A DNA stretch of 27,706 bases from positions 1 through 27,706 of the IMG/VR virus record IMGVR_UViG_3300011114_000190. The stretch is one strand, 5' to 3'. The DNA comes from a virus. Positions 7,856 to 15,818 of the stretch are shown here, in pieces. The notes beneath the pieces were generated by a model that was not told the origin of the DNA, did not search any database, and saw only the letters and a list, made by a program, of their open reading frames with translations. Positions within the stretch are counted from its first letter, which is position 1; each line of letters begins with the position of its first letter. A program made the position numbers and the translations under genes.

Positions 7856-8613
7856 TCACGCCTCACCTTGAGAATTTCTGCTATTAAACCATCTCCGCGA
7901 GCTTCTATGGTGACATCCGGCATCACCGTGTAAATGAGTTGAAATTCGTTAGCTTGTTGCGCCATAGCCATATTGCTGACGAACCGTTTACGGTCTATCC
8001 CATCCCCGACATAAATATCCACCGTTTTTCCGGCTTTTTCACCCGTAAAACGCTTGGTCCCGTCTTCCTTAATGCAGGAATCGTAACCAATCAGGATGAA
8101 CTTGCGAAATCCCATCAGGTAGCCCAGATTGATCGCTCGCAGGCCGGAAGTCGTACCGCCACCTACCGCAAGTCGCCCACCAATAGCTTGAGATTCTTCA
8201 TCCATTGACCAACTATTCCAGACTAGGATTTTCTTGCCTGCTAGATGGTCAAACATCACAGGGGGGCAGCGGGAAGCCACCAAATAGGTCGTGTGGTCGT
8301 TTTTACGCTGAACGCCGTTAGTCCTATCCCGAGGATCAAGATCGACCCACAAATCAGGTTCTACGCCGTTTTCACATAGATAATCATGCGCTCCCTTAAT
8401 CGCGCAGATTGGCCTTCCATTCGCTCGATGCTCTTTTATCTCTGCTAGAAACTCCGGCAAAGATGGCCCACTCCCCGCCAGCACCATGGTTCCATCGTGC
8501 CGACAGGGAGAGGGTTGAAACTCTGGAAGATTTCGGGACAGGGCAGACCGAATATACGCAGCGTTCTCGCTAGGAGTACCCGCTGCCCTGATCTTAATTT
8601 CCAGTTTTTCCAT
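7837..8613 (-). CDS. DUF115 / MptE-like protein (Maf-type glycosyl transfer family)
   Basis: The 258-residue product shows the hallmarks of the DUF115/MptE-like superfamily: MVLAGSGPSLPEF (43-55) with the GSGPSL loop, WVDLDPRDR (89-97) and a later GGGTTSGLRAINLGYLMGF block (about 151-169) followed by ILIGYDSC. Known members include archaeal pterin diphosphokinase and bacterial Maf proteins that attach nonulosonic sugars to flagellin Ser/Thr. In phages these genes sit beside glycosyltransferases, as here. It starts at 8613 through a TAATG overlap with the decoration-like gene, so it is co-translated with virion genes. Reaction and target protein are unknown. Confidence 0.75.
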   Translation of the reverse strand: MEKLEIKIRAAGTPSENAAYIRSALSRNLPEFQPSPCRHDGTMVLAGSGPSLPEFLAEIKEHRANGRPICAIKGAHDYLCENGVEPDLWVDLDPRDRTNGVQRKNDHTTYLVASRCPPVMFDHLAGKKILVWNSWSMDEESQAIGGRLAVGGGTTSGLRAINLGYLMGFRKFILIGYDSCIKEDGTKRFTGEKAGKTVDIYVGDGIDRKRFVSNMAMAQQANEFQLIYTVMPDVTIEARGDGLIAEILKVRREWKLAA

Positions 8614-9092
8614 TAGGTTCCGACAATACCGGAGCCAATGTTCGGGTAGCCTGCAATACAGGTCACCGCAGTAGCATTTGAAATTGAGGTTGTCGCCACA
8701 AGTCCAAACACAATCCCGCCCGAAACAACAGCGTCATCAAGAACGCCAGAAGTTGCGGTGGTGTAAAGCGGCACGCTTGGAGCCGCATTTGCCGCCAGAT
8801 TGACAAGCACCTTGCCGCCCAGTTGCACCCAGCCATAATAGCCAGAGGCAATGGAGGTCTGTGCAAAACCAACCCGCTTGCAAGTTGCTGCAAGCGTCGT
8901 GGTCAGCATCTGCGCCTTTTGCGTGTCATAAACCGCAACGGCAGCATAGGTGCTGATTTCCGACAGAGCTTGCACATAAATAGCCTGGCCGCCATCAGAC
9001 GTATTTACAACGGTCCCAGTAGTAAACTGGGAAGTCGTATCTACGTTGGTAAGGGTCACGCCGATGGTATTGCTAACGCTGAATGTAGGCAT
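8613..9092 (-). CDS. Putative capsid decoration / head protein
   Basis: The 159-residue product (MPTFSVSNTIGVTLTNVD) is Thr/Ala/Val-rich and beta-prone, with a central SGYYGWVQLGGKVLV segment (about 91-105) of the kind found in small phage head decoration proteins, then Gly/Ala-rich strands to the end. It lies directly after the capsid gene, the usual place for a decoration protein, and has an AGGAGATAAAAAC ribosome-binding site. Its stop overlaps the DUF115 start (TAATG). That coupling links production of this head protein to the sugar cassette, making it a candidate acceptor. The decoration role is inferred from position and composition. Confidence 0.65.
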   Translation of the reverse strand: MPTFSVSNTIGVTLTNVDTTSQFTTGTVVNTSDGGQAIYVQALSEISTYAAVAVYDTQKAQMLTTTLAATCKRVGFAQTSIASGYYGWVQLGGKVLVNLAANAAPSVPLYTTATSGVLDDAVVSGGIVFGLVATTSISNATAVTCIAGYPNIGSGIVGT

Positions 9093-9104
9093 GTTTTTAT
9101 CTCC

Positions 9105-10106
9105 TTAAGCTATCAGCACGCCGCTGAACTGCGGACCGCTGGAGGTAAGATTGCCAGCCCACCCAATCAACTTGACAATAGCGTCTTGGTTGACTGCCTG
9201 ACGTTCTCCACCGATAGGCACAAAATTACGATCTGCATGGGGCCGGAACATGATGTATTTTGTGTTCAGGAACCACATGTGATTTGCCGTTGCCGCCGAA
9301 CCGATACCACCGTCCAGAACAACGTCAGATGCCATACCCGCGCCATAGTATTTCAGCGAGGCAAAGCCAGCACCCGCCATCGAAGAACCCGAATCAGAAA
9401 TACGCTGAATCGATTGCAACGATTGCAGATAAAGGCGGTAGTAGTTGTTATCCGCAACGATTAGATCGGGCTTGTCCGTTCCGCGAATCAACTGAACCGC
9501 AATCGTGTCCATGTATTGCTGGATGTTGGATGCAGTAACAGCCGCGCCGCCGTTCGTCACGCCAGAGTAAGCAACCGAACGCCAGAAGGTCCAAGTGGCA
9601 CGATCAATGCCGCCATAGGTTCCGGTGCTAGGTGCGTCAGGAACAGCCAGGCCCAAACCCGTGATGTTTTTGCCGCTGTTGCCGGTTCCGTCCAGATAAA
9701 TATCCGAACCGATACGGTTTGCCAGTTGCGCCTCGGCTACGTTCATCCGACCGTCAAGCAGGTCAATGATCGCTTCCTTGCCGCTGTTCTGGATCATCTC
9801 CAGACCGCTGATCGAAACCGCAGCAGCGTATTGCGTGATGCTGAACTGCGCCGAGCTAATCGGGCTGTTCTGGCTCACGTTCAGCACTTCGTAACCCGAA
9901 TAAGAATTCGTGTTATTCGTTGCCGTGTCGTTGTACATAATTTCTTGCAAAATTACGTTACCACCGCTGAAAGTTTTGACGTTTCCGCGTTCTTTCAACC
10001 TGCGAAGCAGGGCATTGTTGTTTGTTACGTTATCGGCCAGCTCACCAGTACGACTTTGGATGTTTGTCGCAATGATGTCGCTGATCGAAGAGTTGGCGAA
10101 AGCCAT
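9105..10106 (-). CDS. Major capsid protein
   Basis: The 333-residue product is the likely shell protein. It directly follows the scaffold gene, has a strong AGGAGATAAAAAA site, and shows a typical capsid composition: Ala/Gly/Asn/Ser-rich, an early helical region (ALLRRLKERGNVKTFSG, about 32-48), a long helix near residues 105-140 (NSGKEAIIDLLDGRMNVAEA), a region consistent with the spine helix, and a C-terminal set of strands. Residues PDLIVADNNYYRLY and MFRPHADRNFVPIGG resemble pieces shared by podovirus capsid proteins of similar length. No cleavage site is obvious. The call rests on order, length and fold-like pattern. Confidence 0.82.
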   Translation of the reverse strand: MAFANSSISDIIATNIQSRTGELADNVTNNNALLRRLKERGNVKTFSGGNVILQEIMYNDTATNNTNSYSGYEVLNVSQNSPISSAQFSITQYAAAVSISGLEMIQNSGKEAIIDLLDGRMNVAEAQLANRIGSDIYLDGTGNSGKNITGLGLAVPDAPSTGTYGGIDRATWTFWRSVAYSGVTNGGAAVTASNIQQYMDTIAVQLIRGTDKPDLIVADNNYYRLYLQSLQSIQRISDSGSSMAGAGFASLKYYGAGMASDVVLDGGIGSAATANHMWFLNTKYIMFRPHADRNFVPIGGERQAVNQDAIVKLIGWAGNLTSSGPQFSGVLIA

Positions 10107-10130
10107 TTTTTTATCTCCTAATCAAATGAA

Positions 10131-11093
10131 TCAAAGACGCTCGCTCACGGCATCAAACTGCTCTGCCAAAAGTGACCGCCGATCTTGCGCTTTGGTTGTC
10201 GTTGCCATTCCTGGTGTGGAACTTTTGACGCTGACCGCTGCCGCCCGAGCCGACTTAACAGCCTTATTCGCTGCCATCCTCTTTGCTGCATCAACTTCAG
10301 CTTGTTTGCTCTGTTGAACTGCATCAAACAGGTTCGGATCTAAGCGTATTGCCTTTTCGTATGCGTCTTGCAGGTCAGTCGCCATGCCGCTCTGTAGGAG
10401 CTGAATCATGGCAGGCCGAGCTTCCTCAAAATGTTCTACCTTCTGGGAAAACTGACCAATTTCCCCCAAAAGCGTTTGATTCTGGGCCTGCTCTTGCTGC
10501 TGCTTCCAAGTATTCACTTCGCCGCGAACCGCATTTAGTTCGTTTTGAAGCGCGTAAACCACTGGATCTGCTAGGGTTTGTTGTGGCAAACCCTCCATCT
10601 GCCCCAAATTTACACCGTATTGCTGTGCAAGTCGATTAAATAGTTGCAATTTCTGTTCTGGTGTGCTGTATCTAAGCGCGTGATCGGCTTCTAGCAAGGC
10701 TTTGACCGCCTTGGGAGCGTCAATTCCCAACCCTGAAATCGTCTGCATGAAAGGTTGGACCACCTCCTGCATCTGGTCGGCAAACTGCGCTTTTGCCTTC
10801 AAAGGCTCAACTCCCGCCTTCATCTGCTCTTCACGGGTCCAGGCGTACTCCTTCAGCCTGTCATCGGCAGTCTGCCAAACTTCGTGATAATCCTTTTTCC
10901 AGCTTGCCGGTGGTTGTTTCCAAACCGGTTCTTCAACGGGTGCTTCCTCCTCCGGTGCGGGGGCAAACTTACCCGCCTCGTCTCGCGGAGCTTCTGTTTT
11001 TGCAGGTTCTGCTACCTCGTCAAATTGCTTTTCGAGCAGCTCGCGCCTTGCATCGCCGTTTTCAACTGGGACTATCTCGTTTAGGTCTGACAT
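10131..11093 (-). CDS. Scaffold-like protein
   Basis: The 320-residue product is highly charged and helical: an acidic, Pro/Glu-rich N-terminus with the RDEAGKFAP block often seen in phage scaffold proteins, then long Gln-rich helices through the middle, and a basic C-terminal tail. It lies directly before the capsid gene. Two matching segments are seen: RRELLEKQFDEVAE near residues 16-29 and RRSLLAEQFDAVSER at the C-terminus, so the same short helix is repeated at both ends. The role would be to guide procapsid assembly and then leave. A prohead protease domain was not seen. Confidence 0.75.
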   Translation of the reverse strand: MSDLNEIVPVENGDARRELLEKQFDEVAEPAKTEAPRDEAGKFAPAPEEEAPVEEPVWKQPPASWKKDYHEVWQTADDRLKEYAWTREEQMKAGVEPLKAKAQFADQMQEVVQPFMQTISGLGIDAPKAVKALLEADHALRYSTPEQKLQLFNRLAQQYGVNLGQMEGLPQQTLADPVVYALQNELNAVRGEVNTWKQQQEQAQNQTLLGEIGQFSQKVEHFEEARPAMIQLLQSGMATDLQDAYEKAIRLDPNLFDAVQQSKQAEVDAAKRMAANKAVKSARAAAVSVKSSTPGMATTTKAQDRRSLLAEQFDAVSERL

Positions 11094-11112
11094 TTTGCTC
11101 TCCCTGTGGGGG

Positions 11113-11439
11113 TTATCGTCTGGTGAATCGAAGGTCGTCGCGTAATTTGTTCAGAATCTTGTTTGCATCGGAATGCGTCATATTTGCGAGTTGTTCCCGC
11201 AAAATATCTTTCCTGTTGTCCTTTGGTTTTTCCACCTTGCTTTCCATCGACTCGTTGCCGATTTCAATGCAATTGTGTTGTCTCAGGTGTTCTCGGTGCT
11301 GCCGCCTGCCGGTAATCATTGAACCGTCAGCCATTGACTGATAAGGCTGAATATCGGGCAGGATGTAGTGCTGCGGATCGGCCTCATATTCCCCAACTTC
11401 AAACGCCTCTCCATTTTTGTAAATCCATCGTTTTCTCAT
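11113..11439 (-). CDS. Conserved small phage protein upstream of scaffold
   Basis: The 108-residue product begins MRKRWIYKNGEAFEVGE and contains SMITGRRQHREHLRQHNC (about 40-57) followed by IEIGNE. A similar SMITSR..HR.HL..H.C.E.GNE arrangement is familiar from small proteins encoded beside capsid genes in many podoviruses, whose function is not known. The His-rich block could bind metal. The C-terminus is a basic helix. Its ATG overlaps the stop of the repeat protein by ATGA (11439/11436), so it belongs to the same operon. Confidence 0.65.
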   Translation of the reverse strand: MRKRWIYKNGEAFEVGEYEADPQHYILPDIQPYQSMADGSMITGRRQHREHLRQHNCIEIGNESMESKVEKPKDNRKDILREQLANMTHSDANKILNKLRDDLRFTRR

Positions 11440-12098
11440 AACAGAGCCAAAACCTCCTCATCGTCCATCTCAAGATGCTCTTTGTAGAGAGCCTCAACCT
11501 TCGTTATATCCCGCATCAACTTGTCAAAATCTATTTGCCGAACCAGCGGAGCCGTTTTCTGTCCTTGTGCTTTGGTCTTTACATACGGGGCAACTATCTT
11601 CTCTGCTACTTCTGGCCTGCCCTCTACAATCCGTTCGTAAAGATCAATTATTTCTGCTTTGCGTTTTTCTTTGGTTGCTCGTTCTTCTGCCCACTTTCTC
11701 TTTTTATAGTCCCCGTCGTGCGTGTCATCAATGATGATAATGGGGGGCGCGTAAACGGTGACGTTTCCCGCCACTCCCGTCGCTTCTGTACCAGTAAGTG
11801 ATGCAGTTGCAGATGTATTGACATTTCCTACGCTCCCAGTCGCTGAAACGCCGGTAAGCGCAATCGTGATGCTAACGCCTTGATTTCCGACTTCGCCCGT
11901 AGCCTGCACGCCCGTAAGCGCAATCGTGATGGTCGGTGATACTGCACCGGATGCGCCCGTCCCAGCCACGCCCGATAAGGTTTCAGAACTGGTAACGCCC
12001 AAGCTGCCAGCAGATGCGGTTCCCGTGTTTCCGGTGGCGGGAAGGTTATCCCAAAGCGCGGCATCCCACGTTCCTGTATCCCATGGGCCTTGAGCCAT
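11436..12098 (-). CDS. Virion-type protein with 20-residue Gly/Thr tandem repeats and a charged helical C-terminus
   Basis: The 220-residue product has three parts. Residues 1-20 hold a WDTGTWDAALWDN motif. Residues 41-118 hold four units of exactly 20 residues built on LTGxxATGxxGN (a fifth, degenerate unit may precede them). Residues 119-220 are highly charged and helical, beginning with a PIIIIDD strand and running through KKRKWAEERATKEKRK. The repeats suggest an elongated beta structure such as a head fibre or surface filament; the helical end may anchor it. A related WDTAKWDTGVW segment occurs in the tail hub protein. No family function is known to me; the position in the head module suggests a virion component. 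Confidence 0.62.
   Translation of the reverse strand: MAQGPWDTGTWDAALWDNLPATGNTGTASAGSLGVTSSETLSGVAGTGASGAVSPTITIALTGVQATGEVGNQGVSITIALTGVSATGSVGNVNTSATASLTGTEATGVAGNVTVYAPPIIIIDDTHDGDYKKRKWAEERATKEKRKAEIIDLYERIVEGRPEVAEKIVAPYVKTKAQGQKTAPLVRQIDFDKLMRDITKVEALYKEHLEMDDEEVLALL
11745..11978 (-). repeat. 60-bp tandem repeats inside the 220-residue virion-type gene
   Basis: Four in-frame units begin at codons 41, 61, 81 and 101, each exactly 60 bases except the last, which is shortened. Similarity remains at the DNA level: GTAAGCGCAATCGTGATG occurs at about 11854 and again at about 11914, exactly 60 bases apart. The units encode LTGVQATGEVGN, LTGVSATGSVGN and LTGTEATGVAGN, with a more diverged LSGVAGTGASGA first. 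Confidence 0.85.
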
Positions 12099-12554
12099 TT
12101 ATGCAATTCTGAGCAGCGCATTCGTGCTGTCATTTGTTGGCATCGTCAGCGAAAAATTCCCTGCGGTAATGGTTTGGCTTCCAAAGGTATGAACGCTGAT
12201 TGCCTTGTTGCTTTGCGTTGAGTTATAAACCAGCACCGCATCAAAAGCCGTTGCCAGAGTGACGTTGGTCCAGCTAAAGCTCGCGCTCGGAGTCCAATAT
12301 CCTGTTGTTCCGCTGGTCGTCGGGGCGGTCGCATTCGTGACGGTTATTCCTCCAGCCGAATAATTTGCGCCCGAAACTTCGCCGGAAACGCCGTAGGCAG
12401 TTGTTGCCGCCCCTTGGCTTGAACTTGCCAGATACAAGGCAGCTTTTAAGGTATCCGCACCCGTCCCTGCTCTGATAACAGTTGTTCCAAGCGCATGAAT
12501 ACCTGAGAGAATTTCGCTTTTAAAACTTGTGCAAATTGCCTGCGCGTTAGCCAT
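12099..12554 (-). CDS. Small Ser/Thr/Ala-rich phage virion-type protein
   Basis: The 151-residue product starts MANAQAICTSFKSEIL, followed by SGIHALGTTVIRAG. This resembles a common class of phage proteins that begin 'MA.AICNSFK.ELL.G.H', then 'KAALY.AS...TAYG.SGEVSG.NYSAGG'. The rest is beta-rich with many Thr, Ser and Gly. Such proteins are found among head or tail genes; their exact position in the virion is not established to my knowledge. It starts 8 bases inside the preceding 64-residue gene and abuts the repeat protein gene. Confidence 0.68.
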   Translation of the reverse strand: MANAQAICTSFKSEILSGIHALGTTVIRAGTGADTLKAALYLASSSQGAATTAYGVSGEVSGANYSAGGITVTNATAPTTSGTTGYWTPSASFSWTNVTLATAFDAVLVYNSTQSNKAISVHTFGSQTITAGNFSLTMPTNDSTNALLRIA

Positions 12555-12741
12555 TCAATCCCCCAGCCTCTGTTAGTAAAACCATTGGTCTTTTTAATTT
12601 CACGTGCGCTGAACGATGGACCAACTCATTGTCTAAGTAATATTCAATCCAAACGGTGTTTTCGTTGTCATCTTCAAATCCTCCCTCTTTTTTAACTAGC
12701 AGGGAATCATCCATCTCGCCTTTGGTGGTGGTGACTATCAT
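12547..12741 (-). CDS. Small acidic hypothetical protein after the portal
   Basis: The 64-residue product (MIVTTTKGEMDDSLLVKKEG) overlaps the portal stop by ATGA (12741/12738) and runs 8 bases into the next gene, which supports it as a real gene. It shows a strand pattern with EYYLDNELVHRSAHVKLKR and no Cys, signal peptide or membrane span. No function is recognised. It is likely made together with the portal by translational coupling. Confidence 0.55.
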   Translation of the reverse strand: MIVTTTKGEMDDSLLVKKEGGFEDDNENTVWIEYYLDNELVHRSAHVKLKRPMVLLTEAGGLNG

Positions 12742-15029
12742 TGGGTGACAATCTCCACGCCAGCCGCTCGACCATCTGGACCGCGCACAATCCGTTTCGG
12801 TGCTGCCAGCATCTGCATCATGCCGCCCATCTGATTCATGGTCTGGTCGTGCCGTCCGAGCATCGCATCATGCATCCCCGCCATGCGGTCAATCGCCATC
12901 TTCACGTGGTCACCTAGCTCCATCGTGATCTTCTCGGATGCTGCCTGCTGCGCCTCAATTGCGGGGATGTCCAAACTAGGATTAGCCGCAATTCTTGCCA
13001 CCATGATCTTTGTTGCCGCCTCAAGCTCGGTTTTCCAACGGTTGAATTGCTCCTCGGATTGGAGCTTTTGCTGCGCCATCGCTGCATCATATTGCTGGCG
13101 TTGCGCCTCGGTCTGTGCCGCTGCCTGAGCTTTCATCTGCTCAATCTGCATTTCTGCTTGGATCTTCGCCTGTTGGATTTGTGCATCAAACTGCGCTTTT
13201 GCCTGTGCTGCCTGAATATCGGCCTGCGCCCTCATTTGGTCTGCTTGCTGTTGTGCTTGCAGCTTCATCATTTCTGGATCAGGTCGAGGTTGTTGCGGTT
13301 GTGCTTGCTGCTGCTTCAATTGATCCAGAGCAGCATCCAAAGCACCTTCAATCGGTTTGGATTGCTTGAATGCTCCAATACCAAACTTCATCACCTCAAC
13401 CAGCATGGGTGTAATGGCTGGGCTGGCTTGGGCAACCGGCAACGCTTCTTTGAGGAATCCACCGAACGCCTGGATGAACTCAATTCTGTCGCGCTTGGTT
13501 TGCTGTTCGTCCATTTGGACCAGACTGTCAGCGGCAACATCAATGCGGAAACTTCGCAAAGGATTGTCTTTCAACAATTCCAGAGCTTGCGGGATTAACT
13601 GCTGGTCAGCCGGCTGCATTTGTTGCGCTGCGGCATACATCAGGATTGTTTGCGGTTGGAATTTGGAACAGATAACCTCGGTTTTCAGCCTAAGCAATTC
13701 AGTTGCAAACATCGCAACGTCTTCCTGCATCGCTCTCAATCGCAGGCTGGCATACTGCCCTTTGATCTGCTGGGCAGTTGCGGTCTCGCTTGCCATAGTC
13801 GAGCCGCGAATAATGTCCGATAGTCCGGTGATCTCATAAATCTGATTTTTGATTTCGGTCCTAGCCCGATAGCATTGCAGCAGGGCATCAGCCAGGGTAT
13901 CCAGCGGCAGGAGGTCAATGCTGCCTTTAAGACCGCCCTTCTCCCCAAACGCCATCCACTTATCAACGGGAATCAGAGCATTATTCTCGCCCTCGGTCAT
14001 CAGACGTTGCAGGGCAGGCTGACTTGCGTCATAGACTCCGCGCACCCTTAAAGCCTTCACTAGCCCATCAATGCGGTCTGAGAGAATGTCCAGCTCTACT
14101 GCTTGGTCTTGATAGAGAACGAAGTCGGGGATTGGCACAAGCGTGTCGCTCGTCATCGTTGCATATAAAGGTCTGGCGCATGGGAAGAATCCCTGCAATT
14201 CCAGAGGATCATCGCGCTCGTCGATCAACTCCGGCATTGACTTGCTGAACCAGTAGACTTTCCCAGATTCTTTGTCCCAAAGCTCGCAAATCTTGGCTCG
14301 CGTGTGCTCTTTGGTGGATTGTCCGTAGGTCTTCAGCGTGTCAGGGCCAGCGTCAAATGGGATTTTCTTGCCCATTTCATCGCCAAAACGCTCGATCAAG
14401 GCGTCTCGGGTCATATACACCCAACGCCAGACGCAGGTCACCTCCTCCCATGTTCTTGCTAATGAATGTCCAAAGTCTTTCCAATGCACATAATCAGTAG
14501 GAGCGCATTCGTATTCAATCTCCTCCATCGGCTCAACTTCATCGGCGGTTGCATCCGTCTGCATCCCCTCTTCCGGCTCGTCAACGTCCTCGGTCAATTG
14601 GACCCCGTCCTCGGGAATATCCTGCGCCCGAACGTGCGGCTCATACCGAACCCACGCAACGCCCCTGCCGCCCAGAAACCTGTCCTCAACGCAATATTTC
14701 ATGGTTGATCGAAAGTCGGGGTAATGCTCAATCTCAAAGTCTAAAGCTCGCTCGATCAGTTGCGAGGCCACCCGCCCCACTTGGTCATTGTCGCCAAACC
14801 TGCGGGAAACATCGGCTTTCGGGAGTCGGGCATAAACAGCGGGAATCAGCGTCTGGACGTTTGACCAGAGAATGTTGAACTTTGCGGTTTCGCTGGTAGC
14901 TTGACTGCGGTTGTCATCCCGATAACGCTTGATGATCTTCTGGGTGCGCTGTTCCCACTTTTTAAAGTCGCCATCGTAAGCAGCAACTGCGTGGAGCCAC
15001 TTTTGAACGCCGGTGCTGGTTGGTTCCAT
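12738..15029 (-). CDS. Portal protein, P22-type
   Basis: The 763-residue product is a large P22-like portal, the dodecameric channel at one capsid vertex through which DNA enters and leaves. The N-terminus (EQRTQKIIKRYRDDNRS; AKFNILWSNVQTLIPAVYAR) and later DYVHWKDFGHSLARTWEE and YEITGLSDIIRGSTMASET blocks are typical of this portal class. Residues about 570-675 form a long Gln/Ala-rich helix (QAQQQADQMRAQADIQAAQA and onward), matching the C-terminal helical barrel of P22 portal. The length is close to P22 gp1 (725 residues). It starts directly after the stop of the 262-residue gene. Confidence 0.88.
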   Translation of the reverse strand: MEPTSTGVQKWLHAVAAYDGDFKKWEQRTQKIIKRYRDDNRSQATSETAKFNILWSNVQTLIPAVYARLPKADVSRRFGDNDQVGRVASQLIERALDFEIEHYPDFRSTMKYCVEDRFLGGRGVAWVRYEPHVRAQDIPEDGVQLTEDVDEPEEGMQTDATADEVEPMEEIEYECAPTDYVHWKDFGHSLARTWEEVTCVWRWVYMTRDALIERFGDEMGKKIPFDAGPDTLKTYGQSTKEHTRAKICELWDKESGKVYWFSKSMPELIDERDDPLELQGFFPCARPLYATMTSDTLVPIPDFVLYQDQAVELDILSDRIDGLVKALRVRGVYDASQPALQRLMTEGENNALIPVDKWMAFGEKGGLKGSIDLLPLDTLADALLQCYRARTEIKNQIYEITGLSDIIRGSTMASETATAQQIKGQYASLRLRAMQEDVAMFATELLRLKTEVICSKFQPQTILMYAAAQQMQPADQQLIPQALELLKDNPLRSFRIDVAADSLVQMDEQQTKRDRIEFIQAFGGFLKEALPVAQASPAITPMLVEVMKFGIGAFKQSKPIEGALDAALDQLKQQQAQPQQPRPDPEMMKLQAQQQADQMRAQADIQAAQAKAQFDAQIQQAKIQAEMQIEQMKAQAAAQTEAQRQQYDAAMAQQKLQSEEQFNRWKTELEAATKIMVARIAANPSLDIPAIEAQQAASEKITMELGDHVKMAIDRMAGMHDAMLGRHDQTMNQMGGMMQMLAAPKRIVRGPDGRAAGVEIVTQ

Positions 15030-15818
15030 TTATTCTCGCCCTAGTATATTGACAGCTTCTTGTTCGGAGGGGCTCAATGACTTACCTTTAAGAAGTTTTT
15101 TCTTTGCATTTTTATACCGTATTTGCATTGCAGTTTGGTCCGCAAAAATTTGGTTTTTCATAAATTCTGATGGCCCTTGAGCTCGCATTTCCATTGCCAT
15201 ATCAAAAAATTTTTGCATTGATTGCGGATCATCCGAAATTTCATGCACAAATTGGTTGTTAAATGCACCTTTTGAATGACCGGATATTCTTGCAGGATCA
15301 CGTATATAACGACCCGTTTGTGGGTCAGAAACAGTTATATATGATGATGGCCCCGCCGCGCTCCCCGAATGTTGCACATCCGTTTGAAAACCTTCTTTAT
15401 TAAGCATAGTGGATAATTCATCCGCTTTGCTGCGGATTAAATCTCTGCCTAAATTGGGCAAACCCTCTGTGTTTAAAACATTTAATTGCATCCCCGTTTT
15501 GCCCATGTAATTCTCAAGACCTCTTGCTAGTTCTGGTCCTGCAAAACGACCCGCCGCTTTAACGCCTTGCATTGCCGGTCCTGCCATTGGAATGGCTGAC
15601 AACGCTAAGTCTCCAACAGCACCAACAGCATCGGCGGCGTTTTGATTTTGTTTCCACGCTGGATAGCGCGGGTCCATTACAGAAGTCGGTGGGGTCATGT
15701 TGGCGCGGTAAGCCTCCCCCTGCGCGGCAATGTTCGGATTCATGGTTGCCGGTCGTTGTGCGGCATCCAGCTCCTGCTGGTAACGCAACGCTGCCGCTAT
15801 GCGGTCTGCATCAGCCAC
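15030..15818 (-). CDS. Possible virion cargo / polyvalent-type protein between terminase and portal
   Basis: A 262-residue product from the GTG at 15818, which has an AAGGAG site 5 bases upstream and overlaps the preceding stop by 8 bases. A longer ATG frame from 15857 lacks such a site. The N-terminal third is Ala/Pro/Asn-rich with a Gly/Ala hydrophobic stretch (VGAVGDLALSAIPMAGPAM, about 80-98) that could meet a membrane. The middle has NYMGKTGMQLN, and SSYITVSDPQTGRYI followed by ISGHSKG resembles a beta-hairpin used in effector-like modules of phage polyvalent proteins. The C-terminus is a basic helix. The cargo or effector role is inference from this pattern and the location; no catalytic set is recognised. 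Confidence 0.55.
   Translation of the reverse strand: MADADRIAAALRYQQELDAAQRPATMNPNIAAQGEAYRANMTPPTSVMDPRYPAWKQNQNAADAVGAVGDLALSAIPMAGPAMQGVKAAGRFAGPELARGLENYMGKTGMQLNVLNTEGLPNLGRDLIRSKADELSTMLNKEGFQTDVQHSGSAAGPSSYITVSDPQTGRYIRDPARISGHSKGAFNNQFVHEISDDPQSMQKFFDMAMEMRAQGPSEFMKNQIFADQTAMQIRYKNAKKKLLKGKSLSPSEQEAVNILGRE

Noticed and set aside
8823-10121. Two long plus-strand frames (213 and 201 codons) opposite the capsid genes
   Set aside because: They are antisense to well-supported capsid and decoration genes, have no ribosome-binding sites and resemble no domain; high Arg/His/Cys content is typical of antisense frames.
12838-13839. Plus-strand Leu/Cys/Ser-rich frames opposite the portal coil
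   Set aside because: They mirror the Gln/Ala-rich repeat of the portal on the other strand; hydrophobic look is an artefact of antisense CAG/GCC codons, not a membrane protein.
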